A stretch of DNA of 7,797 nt from Planctomycetota bacterium (GCA_026982835.1 JALSGI010000915.1:1-7797); one strand, 5' to 3'. Shown: positions 1-6,673, counted from the stretch's first letter. Numbers and translations are program-made. The notes: generated by a model from the letters alone, not told the origin.

Positions 1-1774
1 TCAAGCTGGCCTGGAACAGCGGGCCCCCGCCCTGGCCCACGCCCCCTTTGAGTTCCGGGGCGGCGGTTTTGGCATCCGGGGTGGCGGCTTGTTCCTCGAT
101 CACGTCTTCGGCCCATTCCACCCGCTTGCGCGAAAGGCCGATCTTGCGCTCCTCCGGGTCCACGCGGAGGATCTTCACCTCGATCTGCTCGCCCACCTTG
201 ACCACCTCCTCGGGGTTTTCCACCTTGTGGTCGGCCAGCTCCGAGATGTGCAGCAGTCCTTCCAGGTCGTCCTCCAGGGAGACGAACACGCCGAAGTTGG
301 TGATCTTGGTCACGGTGCCGGTGACCACCTGGCCCGGCTTGTACTTGTTGGGAATCTGTTCCACCCAAGGGTCTTCGGTCAGTTGTTTCAGTCCCAGGGA
401 GATGCGCCGCCGCTGCTTATCCACGTTGAGCACCTTGCACTGGATCTGCTGCCCTTTTTGCAGCAGCTCGCCGGGATGGCCGATCTTGCGGGTCCAGGAC
501 ATGTCGTTGACATGCAACAGCCCGTCGATCCCCTCCTCCAGCTCCACGAACGCCCCGTAGTTGGTCAGGTTGCGCACGGTGCCGGTGACCACGGAACCGA
601 CCGGGTACTTTTCTTCCACCTTGTCCCAGGGGTTTTCCTGGGTCTGCTTCATGCCCAGGGAGATCTCCTGTTTTTCCTTGTCGATGTCCAGCACCACCAC
701 CTCGACGATGTCGCCCTTGTTGACCAGCTCCGTGGGGTCGGAGATGCGCCGGGTCCAGGACATTTCGGAGATGTGAACCAGCCCCTCGATCCCTTCCTCC
801 AGCTTGACGAACGCCCCGTAGCTCATCACGTTGACCACTTCGCCTTGGACCTTGGAACCGATGGGGTACTTTTCCTCGATGTTGTCCCAGGGGCTGGGTT
901 CTTTTTGTTTCAGGCCCAGGGCGATCTTTTCCCGCTCGTAGTCGATATCCAGGATCATCACCTCGATTTCCTGGTCCAGGGAGACCATGTCCGAGGGGTG
1001 GTTGACCCGCCCCCAGCTCATGTCGGTGATGTGCAGCAGTCCGTCGATTCCGCCCAGATCGACAAACGCGCCGAAGTCGGCGATGTTCTTGACGATGCCT
1101 TTGCGGATTTCGCCCTTTTGCAGCACTTTGAGGAGTTGTTTTTTGCGGTCGGCGCGTTCGTCCTCGATCAAGGCCCGGCGGCTGACCACGATGTTGCGCC
1201 GGGTGTCGTCGATTTTGAGCACCACGCACTGGATCCAGCGGCCGATGTAATCGCCGATGTCCTGCGGGCGGCGGATGTCCACCTGGCTGGCCGGCAAAAA
1301 GACGTTCACACCGATATCGACCAGCAGCCCCCCTTTGATCTTGCGGGTCACCCGGCCGGTCACCACGTCCCCCTCCTTGACCGTCTCGATCAGCTCCTGC
1401 CAGCGGAGCATCTTTTCGGCCTTGCGCTTGCTCAGCAGGAGCATGTCTTCCGGATCGGTGGACGAGCCTTGGGCCTCCTCGATGTCTTCCACCAGCAGGC
1501 GCACCTCCTGGCCGGGCAGGGGCGGGTCGTGCTCGTCCCATTCGGCAATGGGCAGCACGCCTTCGCACTTGTAGCCCAGGTCCACGATCACGCGGTCGTC
1601 TTCCACGCGGAGGATTTTGCCCACCACGATTTTGCCCGGCAGCACTTCTTGTTCTTCGGCGGTGGTGAGCACTTCGTCCAGGTCGCCGGGCAGGTCCTGG
1701 AAAGCCTGTTCGATGGCTTGATCCAGTTCGGCTTCGTTTTCGTCCAGATTGCGAATGAGGTTGTAGTTGACCAT
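1..1774 (-). CDS. rpsA: 30S ribosomal protein S1 (bS1), 3' end cut by window edge
   Basis: RNA-binding protein of the small ribosomal subunit that captures and unfolds mRNA for translation initiation. The reading frame starts with ATG at 1774 (MVNYNLIRNLDENEAELD) and stays open for 591 codons to the window edge, so only the extreme C-terminus is missing. Six S1/OB-fold repeats are visible, starting near residues 44, 133, 220, 305, 389 and 477. Repeats 3 to 6 carry the classic signatures, such as DFGAFVDLGGIDGLLHITDMSW, here spanning about residues 229-250, and GLKQ or SRKR at their ends. Repeats 1 and 2 are the more divergent ribosome-anchoring type. The tail after about residue 550 is acidic, then Gly/Ala rich. 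Start choice: ATG at 1774 gives the usual acidic N-terminus, and no Shine-Dalgarno precedes it. A long open frame on the opposite strand is only its shadow. Family assignment is essentially certain. Confidence 0.97.
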   Translation of the reverse strand, partial: MVNYNLIRNLDENEAELDQAIEQAFQDLPGDLDEVLTTAEEQEVLPGKIVVGKILRVEDDRVIVDLGYKCEGVLPIAEWDEHDPPLPGQEVRLLVEDIEEAQGSSTDPEDMLLLSKRKAEKMLRWQELIETVKEGDVVTGRVTRKIKGGLLVDIGVNVFLPASQVDIRRPQDIGDYIGRWIQCVVLKIDDTRRNIVVSRRALIEDERADRKKQLLKVLQKGEIRKGIVKNIADFGAFVDLGGIDGLLHITDMSWGRVNHPSDMVSLDQEIEVMILDIDYEREKIALGLKQKEPSPWDNIEEKYPIGSKVQGEVVNVMSYGAFVKLEEGIEGLVHISEMSWTRRISDPTELVNKGDIVEVVVLDIDKEKQEISLGMKQTQENPWDKVEEKYPVGSVVTGTVRNLTNYGAFVELEEGIDGLLHVNDMSWTRKIGHPGELLQKGQQIQCKVLNVDKQRRRISLGLKQLTEDPWVEQIPNKYKPGQVVTGTVTKITNFGVFVSLEDDLEGLLHISELADHKVENPEEVVKVGEQIEVKILRVDPEERKIGLSRKRVEWAEDVIEEQAATPDAKTAAPELKGGVGQGGGPLFQASL

Positions 1775-1834
1775 AGCAAGACGGGGGTGTTCAAACAGCG
1801 GAAACGGGGAACCACACGCAAGCCCTAGCGGTTC

Positions 1835-1879
1835 GTTCCGGCCGGCTTGCCCGATGCAAGCGCCTACCCAAGCCGGAAC
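1835..1879 (-). promoter_or_regulatory. Hairpin in the predicted rpsA leader
   Basis: CCGGCTTG (1842-1849) pairs perfectly with CAAGCCGG (1869-1876). A competing pairing is GTTCCGG (1835-1841) with CCGGAAC (1873-1879), so two mutually exclusive stems share one arm. If the candidate -10 at 1885-1890 is real, this structure forms the 5' end of the rpsA transcript. S1 is known to autoregulate its own translation in E. coli. A similar role here is inference. Confidence 0.35.
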
Positions 1880-1884
1880 TAGTA

Positions 1885-1890
1885 ATCATA
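1885..1890 (-). promoter_or_regulatory. Possible -10 box of the rpsA promoter
   Basis: The minus strand reads TATGAT, a 5/6 match to TATAAT. Transcription would start near 1878, about 104 nt before the rpsA ATG. The -35 region at the usual spacing (TGGCCG on the minus strand) is poor, so this is only a candidate. It is one of the few AT-rich stretches upstream of rpsA. Confidence 0.25.
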
Positions 1891-1991
1891 AGCTCTGGGG
1901 AGGGTTGCGGCCAGCCCACGGGCCGCATGCCGCCCGAGCAAGACTGAAACGGCAACATACCACATGCATGCACCAGCGGCAATTGCGCCGC

Positions 1992-2009
1992 GGTTTTCCC
2001 GGGAAAACC
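1992..2009. repeat. 18-bp perfect palindrome
   Basis: GGTTTTCCC followed directly by GGGAAAACC is a perfect dyad with no spacer. It lies in the intergenic region about 200 nt upstream of the FliN-like start. It could be a binding site for a dimeric regulator. There is no loop, so a terminator is unlikely. A looser relative (GTTTGCC-G-GGGAAAC) occurs near 3832-3847 in another intergenic region. Confidence 0.45.
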
Positions 2010-2184
2010 CACTTGCCGCGGGGTTGGTCTTGGATTCCGCGGCGGGGTGGACGATGATTTTTCTGGCCTTGCTTGAGCCGGAACTTGCCCAATCCCGGTG
2101 GCAGCACTGCTGTCGCCGCCGGCAGGCATCCGGCGGCCAAGAGCGTTCCCGACCGGGGAGCGCCCCCAGCCCTCGCCAACACCC

Positions 2185-2194
2185 AAGGAAAGGA
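2185..2194 (+). promoter_or_regulatory. Ribosome binding site deciding the FliN-like start
   Basis: AAGGAAAGGA lies 12 nt before the ATG at 2207. No comparable purine run precedes the upstream in-frame ATG at 1964, so 2207 is preferred. Confidence 0.5.
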
Positions 2195-2206
2195 TTCCCT
2201 TGCGCG

Positions 2207-3118
2207 ATGAGCCACTTGAGGCCAGAGCTGGCTGCCCAAATCCAGCAGCGGGTCCAGGCCGATACGCAGGAGTTGGTGCAGGCTTTTTCCCGCGCCTGGG
2301 ACCGCAACTTCACCCAGGCCACCGCCGGGGAAACCACCCGCGTGGCCCAGATCAAAGACCACCTGCAAGGGCCGGGGCTGGCCCTGTTCTTCCAGGTGGA
2401 AGGGGAGGGGGTGTTGGCCCTGGTGCCGCAGTCCAGCAATCTGCTCCCCGCGTGGTATCGCCAGCCGGACGCCACCGGCACCAGCAAGCTACAAACCCTG
2501 GCCCAAGAGGCCGGCATGATCCTGCTGCCGGAGGAGCTGATGCCGCAGGGGGCCGAGGTGGCCGACGTGGAGCCGCTGGCCGAGGCACTGCGGCGGTGGA
2601 ACGTCTCCGAGGAAGCCACCGTCTTGCCGCTGGAGCTTGCCGGGGAGGAGGGCTCCGGGACGCTTTGGCTTTGCTGGCCGGCTTCGGCGGCCCAGGCAAA
2701 AACCGCACCGGACCAGCAGCCCCGCCAGGAACAAGCCGCAGCCGGGCCGGACGCTCCCCCCCAGCCTTCTCCTGAGAGCAAAGCCCCCCAGGCGGCCAAG
2801 TCCCCTTCCGGCAAGCCGCCCTCGCTGGAGGAGCTGCCCGGTTACATCCGCTCGCTGCTGAAGGTGCCGCTTCCGGTGATGGTCACCCTGGCCTCCAAGA
2901 AGATGAAGGTGAAAGACATCCTGGAGCTGGTGCCCGGGGCCATCATCCAGTTCGACAAATCGTGCGAGGACCTGCTGGACCTGGAAGTGGCTGGGGTGCG
3001 GATCGCCGTGGGGGAGGCGGTGAAGGTGGGGGAGAAGTTCGGCCTGCGCATCCGCCGCATGGTGCCGCCCCGGGAACACTACGTGCCGCTGAAACCCAAA
3101 CGGCGGCGGCCCGCTTGA
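2207..3118 (+). CDS. FliM/FliN-family (SpoA domain) flagellar motor switch-like protein
   Basis: A 303-aa protein with a C-terminal SpoA domain at about residues 216-286: LLKVPLPVMVTLASKK, then DILELVPGAIIQFDKSCEDL, then VAVGEAVKVGEKFGLRI-like sequence (here IAVGEAV...GLRIRRMV). This is the FliN fold that builds the C-ring or a type III secretion cytoplasmic platform. Residues 1-160 form a separate unrecognised region. It opens with an amphipathic helix (ELAAQIQQRVQADTQELVQ) and contains LALFFQVEGEGVLALVP, which vaguely recalls CheC/FliY-type domains. A Gln/Pro/Ala-rich linker (about 165-205) joins the halves. Canonical FliN is much shorter (roughly 80-140 aa), so this is not plain FliN. The next gene converges with it and encodes a CheY-like regulator, which would fit a chemotaxis or motility role. 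No flagellar operon is visible. The SpoA call is firm and the function is inferred. Confidence 0.85.
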   Translation: MSHLRPELAAQIQQRVQADTQELVQAFSRAWDRNFTQATAGETTRVAQIKDHLQGPGLALFFQVEGEGVLALVPQSSNLLPAWYRQPDATGTSKLQTLAQEAGMILLPEELMPQGAEVADVEPLAEALRRWNVSEEATVLPLELAGEEGSGTLWLCWPASAAQAKTAPDQQPRQEQAAAGPDAPPQPSPESKAPQAAKSPSGKPPSLEELPGYIRSLLKVPLPVMVTLASKKMKVKDILELVPGAIIQFDKSCEDLLDLEVAGVRIAVGEAVKVGEKFGLRIRRMVPPREHYVPLKPKRRRPA

Positions 3119-3136
3119 GCCGGACCCAGGAACCTC

Positions 3137-3553
3137 TCAACACCCCGGATGTCCGCTGCGCAGCTGCCGGTAAAGCACCGGAGCAAAAGCCAGAGCCTCG
3201 TGCACCGCCTGGCGGATCCGGCGGGCACTGACCGGCTTGGCCAGCACGCTTTGGACTTGCCAGCGGGCGGCCTCATGCAGCAGATCGGGGGAAACCTCGG
3301 CGGTGAGAAACACAAACGGCACCGGCAATCCCCGGCGGCGCGTGGCCCGCAGCAGCTCCAAGCCGCTCAGGCCCGGCATGTTCACATCCGAAAGCACCAG
3401 GTGCACCGTTCGGGAGACGACCAATTGCCAGGCCTGGTGTCCGTCGCTGGCCACCGACACGGCAAACCCCTCCCCCTGCAGCAGGCTCTCCAGGGTTTCC
3501 CGCAGCAAGGGATCGTCGTCACTGATCAGTAGCCGGGGGACTTCCAGCGACAC
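3137..3553 (-). CDS. Single-domain CheY-like response regulator
   Basis: A stand-alone receiver domain of 138 aa with no output domain. Numbering from the GTG start: acidic pocket D12-D14 (LLISDDDPLLRETL), phosphoacceptor D56 in LSDVNMPG, switch T84 in FVFLTAE, and conserved K106 in VLAKPVS. All residues for Asp phosphorylation are therefore present. It would signal by protein-protein contact, as CheY or Spo0F do. Start choice: GTG at 3553 has GAGG on the minus strand at 3563-3560, 6 nt upstream. In-frame alternatives are ATG at 3577 and a further start at 3622, which add a Pro-rich N-terminus atypical of receivers. The stop lies 18 nt from the stop of the convergent FliN-like gene. CheY binds FliM/FliN in model bacteria, so a functional link is plausible but unproven. 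Confidence 0.9.
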   Translation of the reverse strand: MSLEVPRLLISDDDPLLRETLESLLQGEGFAVSVASDGHQAWQLVVSRTVHLVLSDVNMPGLSGLELLRATRRRGLPVPFVFLTAEVSPDLLHEAARWQVQSVLAKPVSARRIRQAVHEALAFAPVLYRQLRSGHPGC

Positions 3554-3882
3554 GGGACACCTCGCATGTGGCACCATCGGGGGAGGCCTTGGGCAGGTGA
3601 GCAAACCGTGTTCCACCGGCAAGACTTTTCCCGGGGAGTGGTCGCCGCAAGGCCTCTAACTTTAGTGTATTGCCGCACTGCAAGGGAATCCAATTTTTCC
3701 CCGCAGCCGGCAGCCGCCGGAACCGGCCAGGGAATACCTGCCAAGCTGGCATGCGAATCCGGGAAAGAGAACCGCAGTCCAGATCATCTGTGTTCCTTGG
3801 GAATTGTGATCCTTTGTACAGCACACGGCCGGGTTTGCCGGGGAAACTTGCGTTTTTCTTCTTTCCTTGTCTGGTTTATCTC

Positions 3883-3912
3883 TTGACCGGCTCGAAACTT
3901 GGCTCGAACAAT
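3883..3912 (+). promoter_or_regulatory. Weak sigma-70-like promoter for the CbiA-like gene
   Basis: TTGACC (3883-3888, 5/6 to consensus) is followed after 18 nt by AACAAT (3907-3912, 4/6). Transcription would start about 180 nt before the ATG at 4101. Candidate only. Confidence 0.25.
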
Positions 3913-4084
3913 TGGATAGTCCCACACGGGTGGGGACCAGGCGTTGAAGTTCCTCCGAAGCGATTTTCACCCCGAGACGAAACGCGATTCCTGCTTTTGC
4001 ATCTACTGGCCGGCGCAAGCTCACGCTTCCTTCTCCCCCCAGGTAGGCCACGTACCGGCGCGTAGAAAGCAGGTGTTCGTGCCT

Positions 4085-4091
4085 GGAAGGA
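4085..4091 (+). promoter_or_regulatory. Ribosome binding site of the CbiA-like gene
   Basis: GGAAGGA lies 9 nt upstream of the ATG at 4101 and supports that start. Confidence 0.6.
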
Positions 4092-4100
4092 ATTGCCTCC

Positions 4101-5429
4101 ATGAGTCATCTCCCGCGGTTGGCCGTCGGTTCGATCCACTCGGGGGCACATGCGGAGTTTGTAGTCTGGGGGCTGTTGCGGTTGTTGCAGCGGCACGGGG
4201 TGCAGGTGCAGCATTTCTACTCGCATGCCACGTTCATGCCGCTGGATGGGGCCCGAGTGGCCACCGGGTTGCGCTCCCGGCACCTGGACAGCTGGCTGAT
4301 GAGCCCCGAGGTGTGCCGCTACTTGCTGGCCCAGTGCAGCGGCAAGTGCGACCTGGCGGTGGTGGAGGGGAGTTTCGGCGCCCCCGCTTCAGGATACCTG
4401 AGCCCCTGTAGCCGGCTGGACGAGTTGAGCCGGTGGCTGCGGCTGCCACGAGTGGGCGTGGTGGACGTGCGGCAGCTGGACCGCTGCCAGGTTCCCTTGC
4501 CGGGGACGGTGGACGCGGTGCTGCTGGCCGGGCTGGAATCCCCCCGGCAGATGGCCTACTGGCAAACGGTGCTGGAGCCGCTTTGGGGTTGTCCGGTGCT
4601 GGGGGGGATGCAAGCGATGGATCGTCTGTTTGGCCGGCTATCGGCCCTGCCGCTGGGTTACAAGCCAGCCGCCGAGCACTGCGAGCAATTGGCACAAGCC
4701 ATGGCCCGATTCACCAGCGTGGATCGGGTCTTTCGTTTTGCCCGTACGGCTCCGGCCTTGCCGGAAGAGTCCCGGCACGGTTTGCTCTCTCCCGCCGGGC
4801 GTCGGGTGCGGATTGCCGTGGCCTGCGATGCGGCTTTCGACTGCTACTTTCCCGACACGCTGGACTTGCTGGAGCAACTGGGAGCGGAGCTGGTTCCGTT
4901 TTCGCCGCTGCGGGACGAGCAGCTCCCCGGGGGCGTGGACGTGGTTTACTTGGGCTGCGGACACCCGGAACGCTACGCCCGCAGACTTAGCCGCAATTGC
5001 TGCATGATCGCCAGCTTGCGGATGTTCGTGGCCACCGGGGGGAAGCTCTACGCCGAGGGGGGCGGGCTGGCCTACTTGTGCCAGTACCTGGAAGACCTGC
5101 GGGGGCGGCGGTGGAACGGGGTGGGGGTGTTTCGCCTGCTGGCCCGACCCCGACGCGAAATCCTCCCCCCGCAACCGATGCAACTGTGCCTGGAACGGGG
5201 CACCTGGCTGGCCCCCTCCCAGACGGTGCTGCGGGGCTACCGCAACGGGTTCTGGGAGCTGCTTCCCCTGGGGTCCGACGGGCGGGTGCTGGAGTGCGGC
5301 TGTGAGGACGTGTCGCTGGTGTGCGTGCATCAGGCGGTGGGGAGCACGCTGCATCTGAACTTCGCCGCCCAGGCCGAGGTGCTGCAAAACTTCTTCGCCC
5401 CCCCGGATGAGCCCCTGTTTGTCGTCTAG
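4101..5429 (+). CDS. CbiA/CobB-like protein (cobyrinate a,c-diamide synthase fold) lacking catalytic residues
   Basis: 442 aa with the two-domain layout of CbiA/CobB, which in cobalamin synthesis uses ATP and glutamine to amidate cobyrinate. The N-terminal half resembles the dethiobiotin-synthetase-like domain: IHSGAHAEFVVWGLLRLLQRHG at the P-loop position (from residue 12), DLAVVEGSFGA (E89-G90), LPRVGVVDVRQ, and PVLGGMQAMDRL with PLGYKPAAE. The C-terminal half resembles the type 1 glutaminase domain: RIAVACDAAFDCYFPDTLDL, GAELVPFSPLRDEQLP, VVYLGCGHPE, and LYAEGGGLAYL. Both active sites are degraded. The Walker A Gly-Lys-Thr-Thr is replaced by H17-A18-E19-F20, and the glutaminase Cys of the family motif AECGG is Gly320. 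H418 in LHLNF may be the retained triad histidine. The gene is otherwise intact with normal codon use, so it looks like a maintained pseudoenzyme or a repurposed paralogue rather than a working CbiA. It precedes moaA by 167 nt. The fold call is good and the function unknown. Confidence 0.8.
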   Translation: MSHLPRLAVGSIHSGAHAEFVVWGLLRLLQRHGVQVQHFYSHATFMPLDGARVATGLRSRHLDSWLMSPEVCRYLLAQCSGKCDLAVVEGSFGAPASGYLSPCSRLDELSRWLRLPRVGVVDVRQLDRCQVPLPGTVDAVLLAGLESPRQMAYWQTVLEPLWGCPVLGGMQAMDRLFGRLSALPLGYKPAAEHCEQLAQAMARFTSVDRVFRFARTAPALPEESRHGLLSPAGRRVRIAVACDAAFDCYFPDTLDLLEQLGAELVPFSPLRDEQLPGGVDVVYLGCGHPERYARRLSRNCCMIASLRMFVATGGKLYAEGGGLAYLCQYLEDLRGRRWNGVGVFRLLARPRREILPPQPMQLCLERGTWLAPSQTVLRGYRNGFWELLPLGSDGRVLECGCEDVSLVCVHQAVGSTLHLNFAAQAEVLQNFFAPPDEPLFVV

Positions 5430-5430
5430 C

Positions 5431-5457
5431 AGCCCGCTGAAGAAGGAAAAAGCGGCT
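5431..5457 (+). repeat. Hairpin directly after the CbiA-like stop codon
   Basis: AGC-C-CGCT (5431-5438, one bulged C) pairs with AGCGGCT (5451-5457) around a 12-nt purine loop. No T-run follows, so it is not a classic intrinsic terminator. The opening AGCAGCCCGCTGAA resembles a sequence I remember as common downstream of planctomycete genes (AGCAGCCCGTTGAA). That recollection is unverified. Confidence 0.35.
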
Positions 5458-5501
5458 CGGCCGTGACCTCGCCCACTCCCGTTTTTCCGCCCAAGCGGTA
5501 G

Positions 5502-5517
5502 TGGCACCGCGTTTGCA
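5502..5517 (+). promoter_or_regulatory. Candidate sigma-54 (-24/-12) promoter of moaA
   Basis: TGGCACC-GCGT-TTGCA matches the RpoN consensus TGGCACG-N4-TTGCW at all core positions except the seventh base. The GG and GC elements have the required spacing. Transcription would start near 5528, about 70 nt before the moaA start. No obvious enhancer palindrome for a bEBP activator was seen in the 72 nt between the CbiA-like stop and the -24 box. Confidence 0.45.
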
Positions 5518-5584
5518 CGGCTAAAATGAAACGCAAATGATCCTTTGATCCTTTGCCGAAACTTGCCCACCTACCGCTTTTCCC

Positions 5585-5589
5585 GGAGG
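5585..5589 (+). promoter_or_regulatory. Shine-Dalgarno deciding the moaA start
   Basis: GGAGG ends 7 nt before TTG at 5597 but only 1 nt before GTG at 5591. Normal spacing therefore favours the TTG start. Confidence 0.65.
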
Positions 5590-5596
5590 CGTGCCC

Positions 5597-6613
5597 TTGA
5601 GCACATCCTGGCAGGAGCGATACCGCCCGCTGGTGGACCGCTTCGGCCGCGTGCACACCAACTTGCGGATCGCGGTCACGGACCGCTGCAACATCCGCTG
5701 CTTCTATTGCATGCCGGCCGAGAACGTGGTGTTCCGCCCGCGGCACGAAATCCTCTCCTTCGAGGAGATCGCCCGCTTTGTGCGGGTGGTGGCCGCCCTG
5801 GGCGTGAACAAGCTGCGGCTCACCGGCGGCGAGCCGCTGGTGCGGCAGGGCTTGCCGGAGCTGGTGCGCATGTTGAGCGCGATTCCCGGCATCCACGAAG
5901 TGGCTCTGACCACCAATGGGGTGCTGCTGCGGGAGCAGGCCGCGGCGTTGAAGGCCGCGGGGCTTGCCCGGTTGAACATCTCGCTGGATGCCCTGGATGC
6001 CGACACGTTCCGCCGCATTACCCGCCGGGACGTCTATCAGCGGGTGATCGAAGGCATCTACGCGGCCCGCCAGGCCGGATTCCAGCGCATCCGCATCAAC
6101 GCGGTAGCCATCCGCGGGATCACCGAGGAGCAGGTGGTCCCCTTTGGCCGCTTTGCTCGGGAAGAGGGTTTCGAGGTGCGGTTCATCGAGTACATGCCGC
6201 TGGATGCGGAGAACCACTGGGAACGGCGTCGGGTGTTGCCCGGGGAGGAGATCCGGCGGTTGCTGGAGGCGGAGTTTGGCCCGCTGGTGCCCGCCCCCCG
6301 GCCCGACCCCAGCCAGCCGGCCGTGGACTATGTGTTTGCCGACGGCCGCGGCCGCATCGGCTTTATCAACCCGGTGAGCGAACCGTTCTGCCACGAGTGT
6401 AACCGCCTGCGGCTGACGGCCGAAGGGCAGGTGCGCAACTGCTTGTTTTCGCTCCAGGAGTGGGACGCCCGGGCCGTGCTCCGCGGCGGGGGCACCGACG
6501 AGCAACTGGCCGCCCTGGTGTTTGAGTGCATCCAGGGCAAAAAGCCGGGGCATGGGATCGACGATCCGGATTTCCTTCGTCCCCACCGGGCCATGTACCA
6601 GATCGGCGGTTGA
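5597..6613 (+). CDS. moaA: GTP 3',8-cyclase MoaA (molybdenum cofactor biosynthesis, radical SAM)
   Basis: 338 aa from the TTG start, the usual MoaA length. MoaA uses a radical-SAM [4Fe-4S] cluster to convert GTP to (8S)-3',8-cyclo-7,8-dihydroguanosine 5'-triphosphate, which MoaC then turns into cPMP, the first molybdopterin precursor. Visible motifs: the N-terminal CX3CX2C cluster C31, C35, C38 in DRCNIRCFYCMP; the SAM-binding GGEP at 77-80 (LRLTGGEPLV); LTTNGVLL; LNISLDAL; and the C-terminal CX2CX13C cluster C265, C268, C282 with NRLRLT between. It ends in Gly-Gly, as functional MoaA proteins do. All catalytic elements are intact. No moaC, moaE, mog or moeA is adjacent, so it is an orphan moa gene here. 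A sigma-54-like promoter lies upstream, and the CbiA-like gene precedes it on the same strand. Confidence 0.97.
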   Translation: MSTSWQERYRPLVDRFGRVHTNLRIAVTDRCNIRCFYCMPAENVVFRPRHEILSFEEIARFVRVVAALGVNKLRLTGGEPLVRQGLPELVRMLSAIPGIHEVALTTNGVLLREQAAALKAAGLARLNISLDALDADTFRRITRRDVYQRVIEGIYAARQAGFQRIRINAVAIRGITEEQVVPFGRFAREEGFEVRFIEYMPLDAENHWERRRVLPGEEIRRLLEAEFGPLVPAPRPDPSQPAVDYVFADGRGRIGFINPVSEPFCHECNRLRLTAEGQVRNCLFSLQEWDARAVLRGGGTDEQLAALVFECIQGKKPGHGIDDPDFLRPHRAMYQIGG

Positions 6614-6673
6614 TCCGGGCAGCTTCAGCTCAGGGAGGACTTGGAGGCGTGGGGGCTTGGAGGGGTGGCCAGC

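Larger units (their letters stand above)
1775..2206. other. Non-coding region between rpsA and the FliN-like gene
   Basis: This 432-nt stretch separates divergent genes. It holds a weak sigma-70-like -10 and a hairpin for the rpsA leader on the minus strand, plus an 18-bp perfect palindrome at 1992-2009. The FliN-like frame stays open upstream to an ATG at 1964. The extra 81 residues would be Arg/Pro/Ala-rich with no domain, and a better-placed ATG with a Shine-Dalgarno exists at 2207, so I treat this stretch as non-coding. No RNA gene was seen. Confidence 0.7.
3554..4100. other. Non-coding region upstream of the CbiA-like gene
   Basis: About 547 nt between the start of the response regulator and the start of the CbiA-like gene. 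Open frames here have no protein-like character. The region is more AT-rich than its surroundings and has pyrimidine runs near 3850-3870. It holds a weak sigma-70-like promoter (3883-3912) and a short sequence at 3901-3919 that matches part of the MITE-like element at 7190-7258. No B12-box or riboswitch-like architecture, tRNA or terminator was recognised. Confidence 0.65.

Noticed and set aside
89..1828. Long plus-strand open frame (579 codons)
   Set aside because: It is antisense to the clear S1 gene and its His/Asp/Val-rich product is the shadow of S1 codons.
1964..2206. N-terminal extension of the FliN-like protein from the ATG at 1964
   Set aside because: The extra sequence has no ribosome binding site, is Arg/Pro-rich with no motif, and contains the 18-bp palindrome.
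2192..3691. 12-nt inverted repeat GGATTCCCTTGC (2192-2203) and its complement (3680-3691)
   Set aside because: A 12-nt match between two places in a window this size is expected by chance about once.
3900..4100. Cobalamin riboswitch upstream of the CbiA-like gene
   Set aside because: I found no B12-box-like sequence or the required stem arrangement.
5539..5554. Tandem GATCCTTT x2 upstream of moaA
   Set aside because: Only two 8-nt units; too short to treat as a functional repeat or operator.
5430..5596. Moco riboswitch upstream of moaA
   Set aside because: The leader is short and no multi-stem architecture could be seen. A sigma-54 promoter explains the conserved-looking part better.
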